Shown piece by piece: positions 43,225 through 48,757 of a DNA stretch of 48,757 bases; the stretch's first letter is position 1; every line of letters begins with the position of its first letter. Under the pieces are notes generated by a model. The model was given only the letters and a program-made list of their open reading frames with translations. It was not told the origin of the DNA and did not search any database. This stretch comes from Rhodobacter sp. NTK016B (GTDB lineage Bacteria; Pseudomonadota; Alphaproteobacteria; Rhodobacterales; Rhodobacteraceae). Both the position numbers and the translations under genes were made by a program. Location: the NCBI RefSeq assembly GCF_017303295.1, contig NZ_JAFKOK010000022.1, positions 1 to 48,757 of the forward strand, read 5' to 3'.

Positions 43225-43931
43225 GCGATTGGGCACCCAAGAAATTCTGGACCGAAGCCACGGTGGCCGAGCTGCCCGAGGGCTTCACGGTGCGCCTTGA
43301 TGGCCGTCCGGTAAAAACGCCCGCCAAGGCGCCGCTGGTCATCCCGACGCGGGAAATGGCAGAGCTGGTCGCGGCCGAATGGCACGCGCAGGAAGACAAG
43401 ATCGTGCCCGACACGATGCCCGCCACCCGCGCTGCCAACGCCGCCATCGACAAGGTGCGCGGCCAGTTCGCCGAAGTGGCCGGGATCATCACCGCGTATG
43501 GCGAAACGGATCTGCTGTGCTACCGCGCGGATAGTCCCGCCGAGCTGGTCGCGCGTCAGCGCGTGGCATGGGACCCGCTTCTGGAATGGTCGGCGGGCCG
43601 GTACGGGGTGCGCTGGAACGTCACCACCGGCGTCATGCCGACCCCGCAGCCCCCCGAAACGCTGGACGTACTGCGCCGCCATGTCGAAGGCTACACGCCC
43701 TTTCAGCTGACCGCCTTTCACGATCTGGTGGCGATGTCGGGGTCCATGGTGATCGGCCTTGCCGCAGCCGAGAGAATCGCCTCGGTCGACGCGCTCTGGG
43801 CCGCGTCTCGAATCGATGAGGACTGGCAGATCGAGCAATGGGGCGAGGATGAAGAGGCACAGCGCCTGACCTTGGCGCGACGTCATGCCTTTTCCAACGC
43901 TGCCCGTTTTTTCGCCGCCAGCACCCTGTAG
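43221..43931 (+). CDS. ATP12 family F1-ATPase assembly chaperone
   Basis: A 236-residue protein beginning MSDWAPKKFWTEATVAELPEGFTVRLDGRPVKTPAKAPLVIPTREMAELVAAEWHAQ. Further segments are MPATRAANAAIDKV, TDLLCYRADSPAELVARQRVAWDPLLEW and the LTAFHDLVAMSGSMVIGLAAAE core, typical of ATP12, which assists assembly of the F1 alpha subunit in mitochondria and alphaproteobacteria. Here it is the last gene of a four-gene overlapping operon starting with crcB. No ATP synthase gene is in the window. Confidence 0.93.
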   Translation: MSDWAPKKFWTEATVAELPEGFTVRLDGRPVKTPAKAPLVIPTREMAELVAAEWHAQEDKIVPDTMPATRAANAAIDKVRGQFAEVAGIITAYGETDLLCYRADSPAELVARQRVAWDPLLEWSAGRYGVRWNVTTGVMPTPQPPETLDVLRRHVEGYTPFQLTAFHDLVAMSGSMVIGLAAAERIASVDALWAASRIDEDWQIEQWGEDEEAQRLTLARRHAFSNAARFFAASTL

Positions 43932-44015
43932 CGCATAGCCGTTTTGCTGCACCAAAACACGCCCGGCCACGGGCTGTTGCCGCTTGCCTGTGCAGGCTGC
44001 CCAGAAATGATTGAC

Positions 44016-44044
44016 TTGACGGACAATAATAATCGGCACAAATT
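44016..44044 (+). promoter_or_regulatory. Candidate promoter of the aap operon
   Basis: TTGACG (44016-44021) and CAAATT (44039-44044) are spaced by 17 bases within an AT-rich patch. The -10 is weak, so the assignment is tentative; the 247-base region before aapJ holds no gene. Confidence 0.35.
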
Positions 44045-44178
44045 CGCTTACGCAGCATCGTCAAAGATGCGCCGCATTGCCACAGCAATGACGGGCCGGG
44101 AGCAAACCGGCTGAGCTTGGCCCCGCAGGGGGTCGAACTGACCGCCGCAATCAGCGGTGTAAACAGGAAGAGGTAAAG

Positions 44179-45195
44179 ATGAAACAATCGGTATTTCTGG
44201 GGACGCTGGCCGCAGCGGCTGTTGCCGGGAGCTTCGCGTCGGCCACGACGCTTGAAGACGTCCAGGCTGCAGGCACGCTGAACTGCGGTGTGTCGACCGG
44301 TGTGAACGGCTTCTCGGCCCCCGACGCCAACGGCGTCTGGCAGGGCTTTGACGTTGCTGTCTGCCGTGCTGTCGCCGCTGCCGTTCTGGGCGACCCGATG
44401 GCCGTGAACTTTGTGCCGACCACGGGCCAGACCCGCTTCACCGCGCTGGCCTCGGGCGAAATCGACCTGCTGGCGCGTAACACCACCTGGACCTTCTCGC
44501 GCGATGTGGACCTTGGTTTCACCTTCGTGGGCGTGAACTACTATGACGGTCAGGGCTTCATGGTTCCGCGTGAGCTGGGCGTGTCCTCGGCCACCGAGCT
44601 GGACGGCGCCACCGTCTGCATCCAGACCGGCACCACCACCGAGCTGAACCTTGCGGACTATTTCCGCGTCAACAACATGTCGTACGAGCCGGTTCCGATC
44701 GAAACCAACGCCGAAGCGCAGCAGCAGTACCTTGCCGGTGCCTGCGACGTCTACACCACCGATGCGTCGGGCCTGGCTGCCACCCGCGCCTCGTTCGAGA
44801 CCCCGGGCGATCACGTGATCCTGCCCGAGATCATCTCGAAAGAGCCGCTCGGTCCGCTCGTCCGTCAGGGCGATGACCAATGGGCCGACATCAACCGCTG
44901 GGTGCTGAACGCGCTGATCGCGGCGGAAGAGCTCGGCGTGACCTCGGCCAATCTCGAGCAGATGGCTGCCGGCACCGACAACCCGGAAATCAACCGCCTG
45001 CTGGGCACCGAGGGTGATCTCGGCGCGATGCTGGGCCTGTCGTCCGAATTCGCCCGCAACGCCATTGCCGCGGGCGGCAACTACGGCGAGATCTTCGCCG
45101 CAACGATCGGTGAGGCGACGCCAATCGGTCTGGCGCGCGGTCTGAACGCGCAGTGGACTCAGGGCGGCCTGATCTACGCACCGCCCTTCCGCTAA
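44179..45195 (+). CDS. aapJ: General L-amino acid ABC transporter, periplasmic binding protein
   Basis: A 338-residue periplasmic binding protein. The signal peptide MKQSVFLGTLAAAAVAGSFASA is followed by TTLEDVQAAGTLNCGVSTGVNGFSAPDANGVWQGFDVAVCRAVAAAVLGD, the usual AapJ start. It then has LLARNTTWTFSRDVDLGFTFVGVNYYDGQGFM and GDQWADINRWVLNALIAAEELG. It captures a broad range of L-amino acids and hands them to AapQM. AGGAAGAG precedes the ATG. A hairpin with T-rich tail lies 12 bases after the stop, before aapQ. Confidence 0.96.
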   Translation: MKQSVFLGTLAAAAVAGSFASATTLEDVQAAGTLNCGVSTGVNGFSAPDANGVWQGFDVAVCRAVAAAVLGDPMAVNFVPTTGQTRFTALASGEIDLLARNTTWTFSRDVDLGFTFVGVNYYDGQGFMVPRELGVSSATELDGATVCIQTGTTTELNLADYFRVNNMSYEPVPIETNAEAQQQYLAGACDVYTTDASGLAATRASFETPGDHVILPEIISKEPLGPLVRQGDDQWADINRWVLNALIAAEELGVTSANLEQMAAGTDNPEINRLLGTEGDLGAMLGLSSEFARNAIAAGGNYGEIFAATIGEATPIGLARGLNAQWTQGGLIYAPPFR

Positions 45196-45207
45196 GGGCA
45201 AGACAAG

Positions 45208-45245
45208 CGGCGCGCGATGGGACCATCGCGCGCCGTTTTCCTTTT
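45208..45245 (+). terminator. Hairpin with T-rich tail between aapJ and aapQ
   Basis: CGGCGCGCGAT (45208-45218) and ATCGCGCGCCG (45225-45235) form an 11-bp stem with a 6-base loop, followed by TTTTCCTTTT. This leaky terminator or 3' stabiliser would leave aapJ mRNA in excess over the permease and ATPase genes, as in many binding-protein operons. Confidence 0.82.
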
Positions 45246-45329
45246 CAGACAACGCATAACCGTACCACCCGACGCCGCAAGACCGGCGCGAGGAATAACA
45301 ATATCGGTACGGATGCAGGGAGACATTTT

Positions 45330-46580
45330 ATGGCAATGGACAGCGGGGCCCCACAGAGGTCCTTCACTCTGGGTATGCTGCTGTACGACACGCGTTATCG
45401 CTCGTACACGATCCAGATCTTCGCCTTGATCCTGCTGATGCTGGGCGCCGCCTGGCTGGTGGACAACACGATCCGCAACCTCGCGGCTCTGGGCAAGGAC
45501 TTCTCGTTCGACTTCCTCTGGAGCACCTCGGGCTACGATATCTCGCAGCGCCCGATCGAATACGACAGCACCTATACCCATGGCCGCGCCGCCATCGTCG
45601 GCCTTTTGAACACGCTGATCCTTGCGGTCATGGCCTGCGCCACCGCGACTGTCATCGGCGTTATCGCCGGGGTTCTGCGGCTCTCGAAGAACTGGATCGT
45701 CGCCAAGCTGATGACGATCTATGTCGAGACCTTCCGCAACGTGCCGGTGCTGATCTGGATTATCGTCGTCTCGGCGGTGATGTCGGAATCGATGCCCGCC
45801 CCGCGCGACTTCCGCGGCGACACGCCCGCGGCCTCGATGGTGTTCGACGCCGTCGCCATCACCAATCGCGGCGTCTATGTTCCCGGCCCGCTTTTCGACA
45901 ACAGCCTCGGCTCGTTCAACTTCCTTGGCGTGCAGCCCTCGCTTGACATCATCGCGGTGATCGCCGTGATCGCGCTGTCGATCTGGGCCAATGTGCTGCT
46001 GCTGCGCCACGCGGCCAAGGTGCAGAACGCCACCGGCATCCGCCCCAAGACGTGGTGGAAGTCGATCCTGATCCTGCTGGCGCCGATCACCATCCTGCTG
46101 TTCGCGCTGGGCTTCCATCTGGATTATCCCGAGCTTCGCGGCTTCAACTTCCAAGGCGGGATCCAGATGCGGAACTCGCTGCTTGCGATGTGGCTGGGGC
46201 TGTCGATCTATACCGGCGCCTTCATCGCCGAGATCGTCCGCGCCGGTATCCTTGCCATCAACAAGGGGCAGACCGAAGCCGCCTTTGCGCTGGGCGTCCA
46301 GCCGAGCAAGACGATGCGGCTTGTGATTCTGCCGCAGGCGCTGCGCGTCATCGTTCCGCCGCTGATCTCGCAATATCTCAACATTACCAAGAACACCTCG
46401 CTGGGCCTTGCCGTGGGGTATATGGACCTTCGCTCGACGCTGGGCGGCATCACCATCAACCAGACCGGACGCGAGCTGGAAGGGATGATGTTGATGATGC
46501 TCATCTATCTGGTGGTGAGCCTCGCGATCTCGACGGCGATGAACATCTACAACAACCGCGTCAGACTGAAGGAGCGGTGA
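45330..46580 (+). CDS. aapQ: General L-amino acid ABC transporter, permease subunit 1
   Basis: A 416-residue inner-membrane permease. It starts MAMDSGAPQRSFTLGMLLYDTRYRSYTIQIFALILLMLGAAWLVDNT at an ATG 8 bases after GGGAG (an ATG two codons later is also possible). About eight membrane helices and a long periplasmic loop (PAPRDFRGDTPAASMVFDAVAITNRGVYVPGPLFD) are visible. The cytoplasmic EAA loop reads EIVRAGILAINKGQTEAAFALGVQPSKTMRLVILPQALRVIVPP, contacting AapP. It overlaps nothing but lies one base before aapM. Confidence 0.95.
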   Translation: MAMDSGAPQRSFTLGMLLYDTRYRSYTIQIFALILLMLGAAWLVDNTIRNLAALGKDFSFDFLWSTSGYDISQRPIEYDSTYTHGRAAIVGLLNTLILAVMACATATVIGVIAGVLRLSKNWIVAKLMTIYVETFRNVPVLIWIIVVSAVMSESMPAPRDFRGDTPAASMVFDAVAITNRGVYVPGPLFDNSLGSFNFLGVQPSLDIIAVIAVIALSIWANVLLLRHAAKVQNATGIRPKTWWKSILILLAPITILLFALGFHLDYPELRGFNFQGGIQMRNSLLAMWLGLSIYTGAFIAEIVRAGILAINKGQTEAAFALGVQPSKTMRLVILPQALRVIVPPLISQYLNITKNTSLGLAVGYMDLRSTLGGITINQTGRELEGMMLMMLIYLVVSLAISTAMNIYNNRVRLKER

Positions 46581-46581
46581 G

Positions 46582-47880
46582 ATGAGCGACACACACGCAC
46601 AAACCGTCCCCTTCGTCCGCGACACGATGCTGCCCGAGGCCGAACCCCCGGCCAGCGAGATGGGCGCGACGAAATGGGTTCGCGAGAACCTGTTCAACGG
46701 CTGGGTCAGCGCGATCCTGACCCTGCTGTCGATCGCCGCCGTCGCCTTTCTGGTCTATGAACTGTTCCCGTGGTTCGCCAATTCGGTCTGGAACGCCAAT
46801 TCGCTGACCGAATGCCGCGAGATCCTCGACGGCGCGACCGGTGCCTGCTGGGCGGTGATCCGGGTCAACTGGCTGCAGCTGATCTTCGGCTTCTACCCGC
46901 CCGAGCTTTACTGGCGTCCGATCCTTGCCTTCGTGCTGCTGCTTGTCGCGGTGGCGCCCGTGCTGTTTCCGGCAGCGCCCAAGAACCTGCTGTATTTCTC
47001 GGCGGTCTACCCGTTCATCGGCGTATGGCTGCTGTGGGGCGGCCCGATCTGGGGTGTGCTGGTCGCGGCGATGGGCTTCGTCATCGGCTATCTGGTGCTG
47101 CGCCTGCTCAGCGCGTTCGGTGCGCTGATCCAGACCGGCGGCGCGGTGATCGCGGCGTTGATCTGGTGGATTTTCTTTGCCGGCATGGTCATCGACACGC
47201 TGTCGACTGCGCTGCCCATCGGTATCGAGGCCGTTCCGTCGCGCGAATTCGGCGGCTTCATGATCTCGATCGTCATCGGCGTGTCGGGCATCGCCTTGTC
47301 GCTGCCGCTGGGGATCCTGCTGGCGCTGGGGCGGCAATCGAACATGCCGCTCATCAAGGGCGTCTCGGTCGTCTTCATCGAGTTCATCCGCGGCGTGCCG
47401 CTGATTACCCTGCTGTTCACGGCCTCGCTGCTTCTGAACTACTTCCTGCCGCCGGGCACGAATTTCGACCTGATCCTGCGCGTGATCATCATGGTGACGC
47501 TGTTCGCCACCGCCTATATGGCCGAGGTGATCCGGGGCGGTCTGGCCGCCCTGCCGCGCGGCCAGTACGAAGGGGCCGATGCGCTTGGCCTCGATTACTG
47601 GAAGGCGCAGCGGCTGATCATCATGCCGCAGGCGCTGAAAATCTCGATCCCGGGCATCGTCAACACCTTCATCGGCCTGTTCAAGGATACCACGCTGGTG
47701 GTGTTCATCGGCCTTCTCGACCCGATCGGCCGGGCCAGCGCGATCCGCGCGACCTCGGACTGGCAGGGGATCTACTGGGAGCTGTTCATCTTCATCGGTG
47801 CCATCTTCTGGGTCTTCTGTTTCTCGATGTCGCGCTACTCGATGTATCTCGAGCGCCGCCTGCAGACCGACCATCGCTAA
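46582..47880 (+). CDS. aapM: General L-amino acid ABC transporter, permease subunit 2
   Basis: A 432-residue partner of AapQ with about nine helices. After a soluble N-terminus comes NGWVSAILTLLSIAAVAFLVYELFPWF. Later segments are IALSLPLGILLALGRQSNMPLIKGVSVVFIEFIRGVPLITLLF and the EAA loop EVIRGGLAALPRGQYEGADALGLDYWKAQRLIIMPQALKISIPGIVN. AAGGAG lies 9 bases before the ATG, overlapping the aapQ end region. aapP follows after 12 bases. Confidence 0.96.
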   Translation: MSDTHAQTVPFVRDTMLPEAEPPASEMGATKWVRENLFNGWVSAILTLLSIAAVAFLVYELFPWFANSVWNANSLTECREILDGATGACWAVIRVNWLQLIFGFYPPELYWRPILAFVLLLVAVAPVLFPAAPKNLLYFSAVYPFIGVWLLWGGPIWGVLVAAMGFVIGYLVLRLLSAFGALIQTGGAVIAALIWWIFFAGMVIDTLSTALPIGIEAVPSREFGGFMISIVIGVSGIALSLPLGILLALGRQSNMPLIKGVSVVFIEFIRGVPLITLLFTASLLLNYFLPPGTNFDLILRVIIMVTLFATAYMAEVIRGGLAALPRGQYEGADALGLDYWKAQRLIIMPQALKISIPGIVNTFIGLFKDTTLVVFIGLLDPIGRASAIRATSDWQGIYWELFIFIGAIFWVFCFSMSRYSMYLERRLQTDHR

Positions 47881-47892
47881 GGAGTTCCACCC

Positions 47893-48678
47893 ATGGAAAC
47901 CACGAATACCGCGGCAACCCGCAGCCAGATGACGGTCTCGGACGAGGTCGCGATCCAGATCACCAACATGAACAAGTGGTACGGCCAGTTCCACGTTCTG
48001 CGCGATATCAACCTGACCGTGAATCGCGGCGAACGGATCGTCATTGCCGGGCCCTCGGGCTCGGGCAAATCGACGATGATCCGCTGCATCAATCGGCTGG
48101 AGGAACACCAGAAGGGCACGATCATCGTCGACGGGACCGAGCTGTCTTCGGACCTCAAGAACATCGACAAGGTGCGGTCGGAAGTCGGGATGGTGTTCCA
48201 GCACTTCAACCTGTTCCCGCATCTGACGATTCTGGAAAACTGCACGCTGGCGCCGATCTGGGTACGCAAGATCCCCAAGCGCGAAGCCGAGGAAACGGCG
48301 ATGCACTTCCTCGAAAAGGTGAAGATCCCCGAACAGGCCAACAAGTATCCCGGCCAGTTGTCGGGCGGTCAGCAACAGCGCGTGGCGATCGCCCGCTCGC
48401 TGTGCATGAAGCCGCGCATCATGCTGTTCGACGAACCGACCTCGGCGCTCGACCCCGAGATGATCAAGGAGGTGCTGGATACCATGATCCAGCTCGCCGA
48501 AGAGGGGATGACGATGCTCTGCGTGACCCACGAGATGGGCTTCGCGCAGGCGGTGGCGAACCGGGTGATCTTCATGGATCAGGGCCAGATCGTCGAGCAG
48601 AACGAACCTTACGAGTTCTTCAACAACCCGCAATCGGACCGGACCAAGCTGTTCCTGAGCCAGATCCTGGGTCACTGA
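47893..48678 (+). CDS. aapP: General L-amino acid ABC transporter, ATPase subunit
   Basis: A 261-residue polar amino acid-type ABC ATPase. Walker [10 protein letters not shown] is at residues 53-61, the Q-loop [10 protein letters not shown] at 101-110, signature LSGGQ at 156-160, and Walker B IMLFDEP at 176-182. The H-loop is in VTHEMGF. It energises the AapQM permease in an AapJ-dependent manner. An AAGGAG site precedes the ATG. The family N-terminus is extended by about 20 residues before the first strand ([13 protein letters not shown]). Confidence 0.97.
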   Translation: METTNTAATRSQMTVSDEVAIQITNMNKWYGQFHVLRDINLTVNRGERIVIAGPSGSGKSTMIRCINRLEEHQKGTIIVDGTELSSDLKNIDKVRSEVGMVFQHFNLFPHLTILENCTLAPIWVRKIPKREAEETAMHFLEKVKIPEQANKYPGQLSGGQQQRVAIARSLCMKPRIMLFDEPTSALDPEMIKEVLDTMIQLAEEGMTMLCVTHEMGFAQAVANRVIFMDQGQIVEQNEPYEFFNNPQSDRTKLFLSQILGH

Positions 48679-48715
48679 ACGGCGCGCTTTCCGGCGGGCT
48701 TCTGGCGGGCTGAAG

Positions 48716-48747
48716 AGAGGGGGGCTGTCTGCCCCCCTCTTTGCCTT
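48716..48747 (+). terminator. Intrinsic terminator after aapP
   Basis: AGAGGGGGGC (48716-48725) and GCCCCCCTCT (48731-48740) form a perfect 10-bp stem with loop TGTCT, followed by TTGCCTT. It lies 38 bases after the aapP stop and ends the aap operon. Confidence 0.78.
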
Positions 48748-48757
48748 ACGGCAAATT

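Overview
The window is a GC-rich chromosomal segment (roughly 60-65% G+C by eye) carrying the core transcription and translation genes of an alphaproteobacterium. A Rhodobacterales (Rhodobacteraceae-type) host is the best guess. The reasons are the L10/L7-L12/RpoB/RpoC protein sizes, an ATP12-type F1 assembly chaperone, an Aap general amino acid ABC transporter, a DUF1304 protein and the style of the accessory genes. This assignment rests on recognition, not on a search.

Layout. From 1 to 3127, on the minus strand, lies the str operon (rpsL-rpsG-fusA-tuf, with tuf cut by the window edge), read from a near-consensus promoter at 3363-3391. From 3471 to 7086 are four accessory genes: a putative rhamnosyltransferase-like protein, a DMT permease, an MFS permease and an unknown protein. 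From 7157 to 19827, on the minus strand, lies tRNA-Trp(CCA)-secE-nusG-rplK-rplA-rplJ-rplL-rpoB-rpoC. It carries several internal signals: a terminator-like hairpin between secE and nusG, a terminator after rplA, a promoter plus long leader before rplJ, a long hairpin between rplL and rpoB, and a shared terminator after rpoC. From 20295 to 21308 (minus) is an exported delta-class carbonic anhydrase with a His-rich linker.

From 21982 to 35857, on the plus strand, lies the spc/alpha half of the ribosomal protein cluster: rpmC-rpsQ-rplN-rplX-rplE-rpsN-rpsH-rplF-rplR-rpsE-rpmD, then three foreign-looking genes (exported unknown, cytochrome P450, AspT/YidE-like permease), then rplO-secY-adk, and finally rpsM-rpsK-rpoA-rplQ. 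The two ribosomal blocks diverge head to head, and rplP-rpmC linkage is absent, so the usual S10-spc continuity has been broken within 19.8-22.0 kb. The interruption between rpmD and rplO is bounded by a strong terminator on one side and a clear promoter on the other.

From 35994 to 48757 is an accessory and housekeeping tail: a DUF1304 membrane protein, an HtrA/Do protease, a TPP-dependent enzyme (minus strand), rarA, and a tightly overlapping operon crcB/fluC-rluC-HAD phosphatase-atp12. It ends with the aapJ-aapQ-aapM-aapP amino acid ABC transporter, which has a hairpin after aapJ and a terminator after aapP.

No CRISPR array, insertion sequence, prophage or rRNA was seen. The most interesting points are how the universally conserved cluster is rearranged and re-wired with new promoters and terminators, the genes lodged in the gaps (delta carbonic anhydrase, P450), structured untranslated regions that may be leaders or small RNAs, and the FluC-linked operon.
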